Source: Myxococcales bacterium (GTDB lineage: Bacteria; Myxococcota_A; Polyangia; Polyangiales; Polyangiaceae). From it: a stretch of DNA of 37,030 nt. Of this stretch, positions 7,379-14,669 are shown one piece after another. The notes below the pieces were generated by a model. The model was given only the letters and a program-made list of their open reading frames with translations. It was not told the DNA's origin and made no database searches. The stretch covers positions 1-37,030 of the forward strand of contig JAEUKG010001157.1 of NCBI GenBank assembly GCA_016794325.1. The letters are read 5' to 3'. Position numbers and translations under genes: made by a program. Numbering within the stretch: position 1 is the stretch's first letter; the number at the start of each line of letters is the position of its first letter.

Positions 7379-8611
7379 GTGAAGCGCTTCCTCTTTCTCG
7401 CGGCTGGCACCGCGCTCGGGACCCTTGCTTTGACCGCGTGCGGAGCCATCCTCGGCTCCTTCGAGGTCGACCCCAACTCCGACGGCGGCGCGTCGTCGAC
7501 GAGCAGCGGGAGCTCGAGCGGCGGCAGCTCGAGCGGCGGCAGCTCGAGCGGCGGCAGCTCGAGCGGCGACGCCGCCATCGACGCCCCGAAGTGCACCGCG
7601 CCCCTCGTGGCCTGCGGCGCCGCGTGCGTCGACCTCGACAAGGACGACAAGAACTGCGGCAAGTGCGGGCGCGTCTGCGGCGCTCGGTGCTCGAAGGGTG
7701 TCTGCGATCCGAGCAAGGTGATCAGCGGAACCGACACCATCAACGGCATCGCGCCCACCGGGCCGCAGGTCTTCTTCACCGCGGGCTCGCGCGTGCTCGC
7801 CTGCCCGGCCGCGGGGTGCCCGGCGACCCCGCAGCAGCTCGTCACGATGAGCTACCCGGCCAACGGGATCGTCACCACGGCGGGCACGGTGGTCTTCCAG
7901 TCCGCGCCCACCCAGGCCACGGAGCGTCCGGCGGTGTTCGCGTGCCCCCTCACGGGGTGCGTGGGGGTGCCGACCTTCTTCGTGCAGGACGGCCTCAACG
8001 GCTTCAAGGACCCGACGCCGGTCAGGTCGGGCAACCGCGTCGCCTGGAACGGCGGCGGCATCGGCATGGGCTCGGCCGACTGCTCGGCTGGCGTCTGCAA
8101 CGCGCCAACCAACGTCGGGTTCAAGGCGCGGACGACCGCCGTCGACTCGACGCACATCTACTACGTCGAGAACCTCGCCCCGAACGCGGCCATCAAGCGC
8201 TGCAAGCACGGGATCAACCCGTGCGTCGCCGACACGGTGATGAGCGGCGCGTTCGAGTCCGTCGACGTGATGACGATCGACGGCACGACGCTTTACTACG
8301 TGCTCCCGGGCCGCGTCGGCTTCAACGAGGCCAAGCTCTTCTCCTGCGGAGTGAACAACTGCGCGGGCACCCTGAAGCAGCTCGCCAACGGCCTCGAGAT
8401 CCCCACCGAGTTGGTCGCCGATCCGAGCGGAATCTACTGGATCACGAAGAACGATCAGACCCCGGCCAGCTTCGAGATCCAGGCGTGCGCGCCGGGCTGC
8501 GTCGGCGGCCCGCGGTCCGTGGTCAAGCCGAGCACGGCGAAGGCCTTGGCGACCGACGCCGACTTCCTCTACTACGGCGAAGGCTCCGTCCTCTGGCGGA
8601 TCCAGAAGTAG
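7379..8611 (+). CDS. Lipoprotein with Ser/Gly repeat linker, Cys motif and beta-propeller-like domain
   Basis: A 410-residue predicted lipoprotein: signal KRFLFLAAGTALGTLALTAC (Cys21), then a GGSSS repeat linker (about 38-62). A Cys-rich module CGAACVDLDKDDKNCGKCG, very common in myxobacterial surface proteins, follows. The remainder (about 118-410) is built from recurrent blades that each end in a Cys pair (VLACPAAGC, VFACPLTGC, KRCKHGINPC, LFSCGVNNC, IQACAPGC), which suggests a beta-propeller. There is no catalytic motif, so binding is the best guess. I chose GTG at 7379 because it gives a normal signal peptide; an in-frame ATG at 7343 would lengthen the n-region by 12 residues. The ribosome binding site is weak for both. 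It converges with proC, with only 7 bases between the stops. Confidence 0.8.
   Translation: MKRFLFLAAGTALGTLALTACGAILGSFEVDPNSDGGASSTSSGSSSGGSSSGGSSSGGSSSGDAAIDAPKCTAPLVACGAACVDLDKDDKNCGKCGRVCGARCSKGVCDPSKVISGTDTINGIAPTGPQVFFTAGSRVLACPAAGCPATPQQLVTMSYPANGIVTTAGTVVFQSAPTQATERPAVFACPLTGCVGVPTFFVQDGLNGFKDPTPVRSGNRVAWNGGGIGMGSADCSAGVCNAPTNVGFKARTTAVDSTHIYYVENLAPNAAIKRCKHGINPCVADTVMSGAFESVDVMTIDGTTLYYVLPGRVGFNEAKLFSCGVNNCAGTLKQLANGLEIPTELVADPSGIYWITKNDQTPASFEIQACAPGCVGGPRSVVKPSTAKALATDADFLYYGEGSVLWRIQK
7511..7570 (+). repeat. 15-bp tandem repeat encoding SSSGG linker
   Basis: The unit agctcgagcggcggc occurs three times perfectly (7511-7555) and a fourth time with one mismatch (7556-7570). It encodes SSSGG units between the lipobox and the Cys-rich module. 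In-frame gain or loss of units by slippage would only change linker length. Confidence 0.9.
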
Positions 8612-8618
8612 GCGGCGC

Positions 8619-9452
8619 TCAGCCCGCGCCCATCTTCTTCGCCATCTGCTCGCCGAGGGCGGCGGCGCGCGCCGTCGCCGCCTCGACGGCGTCGATGAGC
8701 GTCTTGCGGAGCGCTCCCGACTCGAGGGTGTGGAGGCCGGCGATCGCAGTGCCGCCCGGGCTCGTCACCATGTCCTTGAGGCGGCCGGGGTGCTCGCCGG
8801 TCTCGAGGAGGAGCTTCGCGGATCCGAAGACGGTCTGGGCGGCGAGGAGGAGGGCGGTGTCGCGGTGCAGGCCGACCTTCACGCCCCCGTCGGCGAGCGC
8901 CTCGATGATCAGCATCACGTAGGCGGGCCCGCTGCCCGAGAGCCCCGTCACCGCGTCGAGCAGCGACTCGTCGAGCGTGACCACGCGCCCGACCGCGGCG
9001 AAGAGCGCCTCCGCGGTCTCCATGTCCTCCGCGGTGGCGAGGGCGCCCGCGGAGATCGCGGTCGCGCCCGCGAGGGCGGTCGCGGGCGTGTTGGGCATCG
9101 AGCGGACCACGCGCGCGCCCGGCAGGCGCGCCTCGAGGGCCGACAGCGGCACGCCCGCGGCGACCGACACCACGAGCTTGTCGGCGGTGACGTCGCCGCG
9201 GATCGCGTCGAGCACCTTGTCGACGACCTGCGGCTTCACCGACAACACGAGCACGTCGCACGCGCGGACGAGCTCGTGGTTGTCTTGGGTGACGTGGATG
9301 CCGTGGGTCCCCTTCAGGTGCGCGAGGCGCTCCGCCTTGACGTCGCTCGCCCAGATCCGCTCGGGCGCGGTCGTCCCCGAGACGATGAGGCCTTTGACCA
9401 GGGCTGCGGCCATGTTGCCCGCGCCCAAGAACCCGAGGATCTTCGATTGCAC
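8619..9452 (-). CDS. proC: Pyrroline-5-carboxylate reductase
   Basis: Catalyses the last step of proline synthesis, NAD(P)H-dependent reduction of 1-pyrroline-5-carboxylate to L-proline, in the cytoplasm. The 277 residues match the usual family length. A Rossmann motif FLGAGNMA starts at residue 8, VLSVKPQ and RSMPNTPA lie in the middle, and the C-terminal dimerisation domain carries the family signature GLSGSGPAYV followed by EALADGGVKVGL. The start is GTG at 9452, immediately before QSKILGFLGAGNM. The frame stays open far upstream through the neighbouring gene, but no Met suits and that extension has no coding sense. It lies 44 bases downstream of the trypsin-like lipoprotein gene on the same strand, so co-transcription is possible although the functions look unrelated. 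No other proline genes are in the window. Confidence 0.95.
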   Translation of the reverse strand: MQSKILGFLGAGNMAAALVKGLIVSGTTAPERIWASDVKAERLAHLKGTHGIHVTQDNHELVRACDVLVLSVKPQVVDKVLDAIRGDVTADKLVVSVAAGVPLSALEARLPGARVVRSMPNTPATALAGATAISAGALATAEDMETAEALFAAVGRVVTLDESLLDAVTGLSGSGPAYVMLIIEALADGGVKVGLHRDTALLLAAQTVFGSAKLLLETGEHPGRLKDMVTSPGGTAIAGLHTLESGALRKTLIDAVEAATARAAALGEQMAKKMGAG

Positions 9453-9496
9453 GCCGCGAGACTGCCCGAAAGCGGCGCCGACGGAAAGCCCGACGA

Positions 9497-10615
9497 TCAG
9501 CGCGTGAGCGTGAGCCGGTACGACTGCGTGGCCGCGCCCGGCGACCACACCGCGGCGACGTAGCTGCCGCCGCTCGTCGACGTGTAGGCCACGCGCGTCG
9601 GGGTGTTGTTGGTCATGCGCGAGTACGAGCCGCCCGAGGCCTTCCAGACCGCGACCTGGGCGTCGCCGGAGGGCGACACCGACACGTCGTAGCGACCGCC
9701 CGCGGGCACGGTGAAGGTGAAGTAGTCGACGTCGCTCGCGGTCGCGAGCGCGCCGCAGGCGGCCGTGCCGAGCGCCTTCGCGGTCGCGACGCCGTCGTTG
9801 GGCTCGACCTCGGCGGCGCCGCTGCACGACGGCGGCGGCGGGGGCGGCGGAGGCGGCGGGGGAGGCGCGGCGCCGCCGGCGCCGCCGTGGGCCGCGATCT
9901 CGGTCGCGATCCAGGAGCCGACGAGGTCGACGCGCGCGAGCACCTGCGTCCCCTGTCCGCCGCCGGAGTTCACCGCGACGATCGTCCCGTCGGCGAGCTC
10001 GACGGGGCCGCCGGAGTCGCCCGACTCGATGATCTCGGTCGAGTAGTAGTCGAACGGGTAGCCGATGTTCGCTCCGTCCTTGAGCGACACCTTCTGACCC
10101 TCGAAGAGCTCGCTGAAGCTCGCGCGGCCCGATCCGATGCGGCCGATGTTGATCGCCTGCGTCCCCACCGGCTGCTTCGTGGTCCCGAGCTTCGGGTAGC
10201 TCGAGAGGTTGATGGGGGTCGACAAGAACACGAGCCCGATGTCGTGCTTGGTGGGGTCGACGGTGTCGCCCGTGTTCTTCCAGTCGTACACCGCCGACGC
10301 CGTCGCCGAGGCGCGCTGGCCGCCGGCGTAGGGGGTCGTGACGCGCCAGCCGTTCATCCCGTCGACGCAGTGCCCCGCGGTGAGCACGACCTTCGGGGCG
10401 ATCACGGCGCCGGAGCAGATGGCGACCTGGCGGCCGTTCTGCAGCATGTCGACGAGCGCGGCCTCGGCGTGGCTCCGGGCCGGGGTGCCGGCGACGATGG
10501 GCGCCGAGGTTTGCTCGGCCACCTGCTCTTCGGCGTCGGTGGCGGTCGGCGCGAGGCAAGCGGCGAGGGTGAGCGGCAACGAGGTCACGAGCGCGCGCAG
10601 CAGGATCTTGGGCAT
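9497..10615 (-). CDS. Trypsin-like (S1) protease lipoprotein with polyproline linker and PPC-like domain
   Basis: A 372-residue exported serine protease. The lipobox LAAC gives Cys20. The chymotrypsin-fold catalytic triad is intact: H82 in LTAGHC, D125 in HDIGLV and S201 in SGDSGGP. The IVAG at residues 40-43 would be the mature N terminus after activation cleavage. A run of 12 prolines separates the protease from a C-terminal bacterial pre-peptidase (PPC)-like beta domain (about 279-372, AAEVEPNDG through VDYFTFTVPAGG), which usually helps binding or secretion. The ATG at 10615 is chosen because GGAG lies nine bases upstream and the signal peptide starts there; 11 further residues are possible. 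It is the only one of the three trypsin-like proteins here without a MYXO-CTERM tail. Substrate unknown. Confidence 0.92.
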   Translation of the reverse strand: MPKILLRALVTSLPLTLAACLAPTATDAEEQVAEQTSAPIVAGTPARSHAEAALVDMLQNGRQVAICSGAVIAPKVVLTAGHCVDGMNGWRVTTPYAGGQRASATASAVYDWKNTGDTVDPTKHDIGLVFLSTPINLSSYPKLGTTKQPVGTQAINIGRIGSGRASFSELFEGQKVSLKDGANIGYPFDYYSTEIIESGDSGGPVELADGTIVAVNSGGGQGTQVLARVDLVGSWIATEIAAHGGAGGAAPPPPPPPPPPPPSCSGAAEVEPNDGVATAKALGTAACGALATASDVDYFTFTVPAGGRYDVSVSPSGDAQVAVWKASGGSYSRMTNNTPTRVAYTSTSGGSYVAAVWSPGAATQSYRLTLTR

Positions 10616-10660
10616 GGCGATCTCCGAAGGGGGGCCGCGCGCGGGCACACGATCACCCCT

Positions 10661-10683
10661 CGGCGCGCCATCGCGGCGCGCCG
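10661..10683. repeat. Perfect 9-bp inverted repeat, 5-base loop
   Basis: The arms cggcgcgcc and ggcgcgccg flank the loop atcgc. No T-run follows on either strand, so it is not a standard intrinsic terminator. It lies 46 bases upstream of the protease start codon. The hairpin is strong, but such GC-rich repeats occur by chance in this genome. Confidence 0.5.
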
Positions 10684-10895
10684 CTCCCGGAGGTCGTACG
10701 TGTCCGTGCGCGACGCGAGGTCACGCGGTTTCACCCAGGCCGTGTTTTTCCAGCGTCGAGTCGTCCCCCCGGACGACGTGCCTCGTCAGAGGCGGCTACC
10801 TTGGGCGCGCACATCATCGCGCTCGCGCGCGGCCGATGGAAGCCCCAGGTGGTTCATCGCGCTTTGCTCGACGGGAAACCCACCTCGGGCGACGC

Positions 10896-10914
10896 GTGTA
10901 GGTTGCAACCACAC
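10896..10914. promoter_or_regulatory. Palindrome GGTTGCAACC with imperfect extended arms
   Basis: A perfect 10-bp palindrome (10901-10910) is extended on both sides by GTGT and ACAC with a one-base bulge. It is AT-richer than its surroundings. It could be an operator or an RNA hairpin downstream of the TerB-like gene. No function can be assigned. Confidence 0.3.
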
Positions 10915-11021
10915 CGCCGTCGCGTGCGCGTGCGCGTTTTCCGCCTCGCTTGTCGATCTCGTCGCACGCCATCCGACCCCACCCCCCATGACCCGATGAG
11001 GACAGTCGGCAGCGGGTGCGA

Positions 11022-12152
11022 TCAGGGCGTTCCCATCGGGAAGGCCGCGGGCGCCATCACGTCCGCGATCCAGTCGTCGACCTGGGCGCGCACCTTGAGC
11101 CCGTCCTCGCCGAGATCTTGCGCGACGCGATCGTGGCGCGCGCGGAGGAGGGCGCGGCGCGAGATCGACGGGTCTTCGATGAGCCCGGCGGCCCAAGCGA
11201 GCCCGAGCACCGCGACCTTGTCGTCGCTGCCGAGGTCCTTGTACCGCTTGGCGAGCTGCACCGGCGCGCCGTGCCCGATCTGCGCGAGCGCCTCGTCGCG
11301 GTAGCGGCGCGGGAGCATGAGCTGGCCGGCCTTGGCCGCGATCGTGACGCCGTTGCCGGGCACGCGATCCATGAGCACGTAGCGGATCGCGTCGACGGCC
11401 GCGAGCCCCGCCATCCGCCGCGAGTCGACGCGCGCGATGGAGTCGGCGCGCAGCGCCTCGACCTCTTGCGGCTGCACCAGCACCTTCTGGGCGACGGTGC
11501 GGATGATCTGCTCCTCGCGCGGGTCGATCTGATCCCACGCGGCGGCGAGCCAAGCGCCGCGGACGATGGCCTTCGCGACCGCCGGCTCGATCTCGCCGTA
11601 CACGTCCAGCTGCTCGACCGCGACCGGCGCCTCGCCGTAGAGCGGGTTCGAGTCCTCGGGCGGCAACCCGAGCGACCCGATGAGCCCCGCCACCGTCCGC
11701 GCCTCCTCGGCGTCGAGCGCGCCGTCGGCCGCGAAGGTCGAGCGGAGAACCCGCACCGCGAGCGTCCCGAGGCGCTTCACCCGCTGCACCTCCTTGTCGC
11801 TCGGCTTGTTCGAGAAGAAGGACCGCAGGCCCTTCGCGCCGCCCTCGAGCGTCACCTTCTCGCGCAGGACCTCGCCCATCGGCATCCACAGCGGGGCCGC
11901 GATGGGCGCGACCACGCGCGTCATCTCGACGATCCAGTGGTCGAACTGGTTCATCATCGAGTTGAGCGCGTGGCCCGCGAGGATCGCGGAGTACGCCTCG
12001 CCGCGGCGCTTGCCGACGGGATCGAGCGCGGTCGGTCCGCCGCCGGCGGCGAGGGTGAAGATGGCGTCCTCCGCCAGGGCCGTGAGCACGCGGCTCAGCG
12101 CGAGGGTCTTGGCGTCGTGGGCTTGGGGGGCGGCGTAGGCGTCGGTGGTCAT
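11022..12152 (-). CDS. Conserved cytoplasmic protein, TerB-like helical region
   Basis: A 376-residue protein without signal peptide or clear membrane helices. Two helical stretches resemble the acidic DG-x-D-xEE pattern of TerB/tellurite-resistance domains: FAADGALDAEEARTVAGLIG and, about 70 residues later, AWDQIDPREEQIIRTVAQK. The C-terminal third (YVLMDRVPGNGVTIAAKAGQ, YRDEALAQIGHGAPVQLAKRY) is not recognised. The TerB link is an inference from pattern only, and the role is unknown. The ATG at 12152 is preferred because GGAG sits about six bases upstream. The frame is open far upstream through unrelated genes, which is typical of this GC content. It is divergent from the small lipoprotein at 12229, with a 76-base spacer. 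Confidence 0.75.
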   Translation of the reverse strand: MTTDAYAAPQAHDAKTLALSRVLTALAEDAIFTLAAGGGPTALDPVGKRRGEAYSAILAGHALNSMMNQFDHWIVEMTRVVAPIAAPLWMPMGEVLREKVTLEGGAKGLRSFFSNKPSDKEVQRVKRLGTLAVRVLRSTFAADGALDAEEARTVAGLIGSLGLPPEDSNPLYGEAPVAVEQLDVYGEIEPAVAKAIVRGAWLAAAWDQIDPREEQIIRTVAQKVLVQPQEVEALRADSIARVDSRRMAGLAAVDAIRYVLMDRVPGNGVTIAAKAGQLMLPRRYRDEALAQIGHGAPVQLAKRYKDLGSDDKVAVLGLAWAAGLIEDPSISRRALLRARHDRVAQDLGEDGLKVRAQVDDWIADVMAPAAFPMGTP

Positions 12153-12228
12153 CGCGCTCCGAAGGTACCCGAAGCTCGCCCCGACCACAAAGTTGGCCAC
12201 TCCCCCGCGGGCGTGCGAGGGGTCGGGT

Positions 12229-12765
12229 ATGTCACCCGCCCGCCTGCCGTTCGGCGCCGCCGCAGCCGTCGCGGTCACCGCGCTCGTCCTCGCCTGTGCC
12301 CAGCCCAACGACGGCCTCGGGGTCGGCGCCGACGGCGGGGCCACGTCCCCCTCCGACGCGGGCGGCGACGCTCCGAAGGTCACCGGGACGCAGTGCGGGC
12401 AGCTCCCCGACGGGCAGCTCTGCCGCACGACCACCTGGTGCCCCACGGTGAAGGTCGACCCCTCGCGCTTCCCCAACTGCGGCTTCCGCATCCGCGGGAG
12501 CGCGGTGGACCTCCAGTGCGTCTGCAACGGCGAGTGGCTCTGCCCGATGGGCACGCCCTCGACCTGCGCCCAGGCGGCGCAGCTCGTCTCGAGCCAGAAC
12601 GAGCTCATCGTGTGCGCGCAGATCTCCGAGGATCGCTGCGCGTCGCTCCGCACCACCGCCGGCAGCACCTCGAGCAGCGGCGGCGGCACACCCGACTGCG
12701 ACAAGATGTGCCTGTCGACGTGCGACCCCGGCGACAGCGGCTGCCGCAAGCTCTGCGGCTGCTGA
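12229..12765 (+). CDS. Small Cys-rich lipoprotein
   Basis: A 178-residue predicted lipoprotein. The hydrophobic signal ends in VLAC (Cys23), followed by an Asp/Gly/Ala linker. The mature part has about 17 cysteines, including QCVCNGEWLCPMG and a C-terminal block CDKMCLSTCDPGDSGCRKLCGC, so it is probably a disulfide-stabilised envelope protein. I do not recognise a family. The ATG at 12229 is chosen because it begins the signal peptide and has GAGGGG upstream; the frame is open 28 codons further. A competing minus-strand frame over the same bases lacks coding sense. Confidence 0.72.
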   Translation: MSPARLPFGAAAAVAVTALVLACAQPNDGLGVGADGGATSPSDAGGDAPKVTGTQCGQLPDGQLCRTTTWCPTVKVDPSRFPNCGFRIRGSAVDLQCVCNGEWLCPMGTPSTCAQAAQLVSSQNELIVCAQISEDRCASLRTTAGSTSSSGGGTPDCDKMCLSTCDPGDSGCRKLCGC

Positions 12766-12856
12766 GCGACCGACCACCACCGGGCCGCGAGCTCCGCACG
12801 CCCGCGCGGCGCGCGAGAGCGCGGGGGGGCGCCGAGCGTCGTCGGGGGCCGAGCGA

Positions 12857-13507
12857 CTATCCTTCTCGAGATAGTAGCCACGCGATCGCGAACGCCGCTG
12901 CGACCGCGCCCGCGGCGACCACCCGCTGCTTGCCCTCGCTCGGGACCTTGCCGGCGTTGTGGCGGGCGACGGCCAGCGGCGAGAGCAGGGCGTCGCCGGC
13001 GACCAGGATCGCCGACGCCACGAACGCCCACGGCGCGCGCCCGGCGATGGTCGCGATCATCCCTCCGAGGATACCCGCGAGGACGATGGCCGCCGCCGCG
13101 CCGTGGTGGGCGTAGAAGTGGCCGGAGCCGATCGGGAGGAGGAGCGCGAGCGCGAACGCGGCCCGGCGGGTCCTCTTCTTCGGCCCTCGGTCGTCGCCCT
13201 CGCCCTCCTGCTCCACCACCTTCGAGGAGTCCTCGGAGGCGCCGCGGTAGGGGTGCGCGTCGCGCCGCTCGCTCCGCAGTGCGGCGAGCGCCTCCGTCGC
13301 CTCCTCGACGTCGGCCTCGCGCACCGCGATGCGGATGTCGACGATGGTCTGGAAGCGGTTGAGGACGGCGACCTGCGGCGCGTTGCCGAGCTGCCGGAGC
13401 GTGATGCCGTGCGTCTTCAGGAAATCGCACGTCATCTCGGCCTCGACCGGATCGTCGAAGCTCGCGATCGTCACCCAGTCGTCGCCCTCGTGCTCTCCCT
13501 CGCTCAC
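12857..13507 (-). CDS. Membrane protein with N-terminal DUF2007-like domain
   Basis: A 216-residue protein. Residues 11-80 (TIASFDDPVEAEMTCDFLKTHGI through DIRIAVREADVEEATEAL) resemble the DUF2007 small ferredoxin-like fold, annotated as putative signal transducing. An acidic/basic linker (80-110) follows, then three to four hydrophobic segments from about 112 to 212, including LLLPIGSGHFYAHHG, which recalls TM2-type membrane domains. The DUF2007 part would lie in the cytoplasm. The role is unknown. The start is ATG at 13507, beginning MSEGEHEGDDWV. It lies 55 bases downstream of the PEP synthase/PPDK regulator gene on the same strand and may share its transcript. Confidence 0.8.
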   Translation of the reverse strand: MSEGEHEGDDWVTIASFDDPVEAEMTCDFLKTHGITLRQLGNAPQVAVLNRFQTIVDIRIAVREADVEEATEALAALRSERRDAHPYRGASEDSSKVVEQEGEGDDRGPKKRTRRAAFALALLLPIGSGHFYAHHGAAAAIVLAGILGGMIATIAGRAPWAFVASAILVAGDALLSPLAVARHNAGKVPSEGKQRVVAAGAVAAAFAIAWLLSREG

Positions 13508-13562
13508 CCAGGGATCATAGGCCGTGGATCCCTCGAGCGCGAGCCGCGCGGCGCGGCGCTCG

Positions 13563-14420
13563 TCAGACGAGGGCGGCGCGGGCGTTCTTCGCGGCCTCGT
13601 CGCGCTCTTTGAGCGACTCGAGGATGATCACGGCCGTCTCCTCGATCGCGCGCCCCGTCACGTCGATGACCGGCCAGTGCGGGTGCCGGGCGAAGATCTT
13701 CCCCGCGTAGTCGATCTCCTCCTTGACCTGCTCCTTGAGCCCGTAGGCGGCGTCCACGCTCATCCCGAGCTGCTTCAGGCGCGCCTTGCGGATCTCGACG
13801 AGCGGCTCGAGCCCGATCGTGAGGCCGACCACGCGGTCCTGCGAGGCCTCCTCGAGCTCGGGCGGCGGCTCCACGCCGAGGACGATGGGGAGGTTCGCGA
13901 CCTTGAGGCCGCGCTGCGCGAGGAGCGTCGACAGCGGCGTCTTGGACGTGCGGCTCACGCCGACGAGCACGAGATCGGCCTTCTTGAAGTTCCGGGGCTC
14001 CTTGCCGTCGTCGCTCTTCACGGTGAACTCGACCGCCTCGATGCGGCGGAAGTATTCGTCCGACAGCGGGAGCATCCCGCTCGGCATGTTGATCGGTTGG
14101 CGCTCGAGGAAGATCCCGAGCTTGCCGATCAAGGAGCCGATGAGGTCGAGCGCCTCGAGGCGCAGCTCGTACGACAGCGTGTGGATGAACTCGCGGAGCT
14201 CGGGGCTCACGACCGTGAACACGACGAGCGCCCCCTCTTGCGCGGCGCGCTCGAGGATGGGGCGCGCGGCCTCTTTGGTGCGCACGCGCGTGTGGAGGCG
14301 GATCTTCGCGCCCGAGTGGGGGAACTGCAGCATCGCGGCGCGCACGACCTTCTCCGCGGTCTCCCCCGTCGAGTCGGAGAGGACGTCGATGCGCTTACCC
14401 TCTTGGACGCTTTCGGGCAT
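13563..14420 (-). CDS. PEP synthase / pyruvate phosphate dikinase regulatory protein (bifunctional kinase/phosphorylase)
   Basis: A DUF299-family enzyme. It uses ADP to inactivate PEP synthase or pyruvate, phosphate dikinase by phosphorylating a Thr, and uses phosphate to reverse this, so it switches PEP formation from pyruvate. Evidence: the N-terminal signature LSDSTGETAEK (14-24), the P-loop GVSRTSKTPLS (154-164), and a C-terminal WPVIDVTGRAIEETAVIIL. The 285-residue length is normal for the family. No ppsA or ppdK lies in the window, so I cannot say which of the two targets it serves. The start is ATG at 14420, preceded by a 249-base divergent region shared with the gene at 14670. Confidence 0.93.
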   Translation of the reverse strand: MPESVQEGKRIDVLSDSTGETAEKVVRAAMLQFPHSGAKIRLHTRVRTKEAARPILERAAQEGALVVFTVVSPELREFIHTLSYELRLEALDLIGSLIGKLGIFLERQPINMPSGMLPLSDEYFRRIEAVEFTVKSDDGKEPRNFKKADLVLVGVSRTSKTPLSTLLAQRGLKVANLPIVLGVEPPPELEEASQDRVVGLTIGLEPLVEIRKARLKQLGMSVDAAYGLKEQVKEEIDYAGKIFARHPHWPVIDVTGRAIEETAVIILESLKERDEAAKNARAALV

Positions 14421-14620
14421 TGCGCGAGATCACTACCACGAATTCGGGGTGCCTCGCGGGAGCCTCCGGGCGGAGACCGAAAAGGGCCGCGTTTTCATGG
14501 CTCTCGGGGTGGCCTGGGGCGCCGGTATGGACGGAATGGAGCCCAAGGATGGGGCCTCGGGGATCCATGGCCCGCGGCAAACCCCCCGATTCCATCGATT
14601 CCCCGCCGATTATGGTGAGC

Positions 14621-14643
14621 ACGGAACATGCATCCATGTCCGT
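14621..14643 (+). promoter_or_regulatory. Imperfect inverted repeat upstream of the gene at 14670
   Basis: ACGGAACATG and CATGTCCGT pair with one bulged base around a four-base centre, 27 bases before the start codon. It could be an operator or a leader hairpin. The rest of the divergent region 14421-14669 is less GC-rich than the genes around it, but I see no convincing promoter boxes. Confidence 0.3.
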
Positions 14644-14669
14644 CGTCCTGGAGAGGGGACACGAGGGAG

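Larger units (their letters stand above)
10616..11021. other. 406-base intergenic stretch without a recognisable gene
   Basis: This lies between the start of the trypsin-like lipoprotein gene and the stop of the TerB-like gene, both on the minus strand. No open frame in it has coding character and no tRNA-like fold was seen. It holds a perfect 9-bp inverted repeat (10661-10683) and a GGTTGCAACC palindrome (10901-10910). It presumably contains the protease promoter, but I could not pick a convincing -35/-10. Confidence 0.6.

Noticed and set aside
9826-9880. GGC/GCC-rich run resembling a microsatellite
   Set aside because: It encodes the polyproline linker of the trypsin-like lipoprotein and needs no separate explanation.
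9453-10559. Long N-terminal extension of the proC frame
   Set aside because: The frame is open, but the extension reads as low-complexity sequence out of frame with the trypsin-like gene; ProC is complete from GTG 9452.
12153-13430. Extension of the TerB-like frame up to 13430
   Set aside because: It runs antisense through the small lipoprotein and out of frame through the DUF2007-like gene; ATG 12152 with GGAG is the better start.
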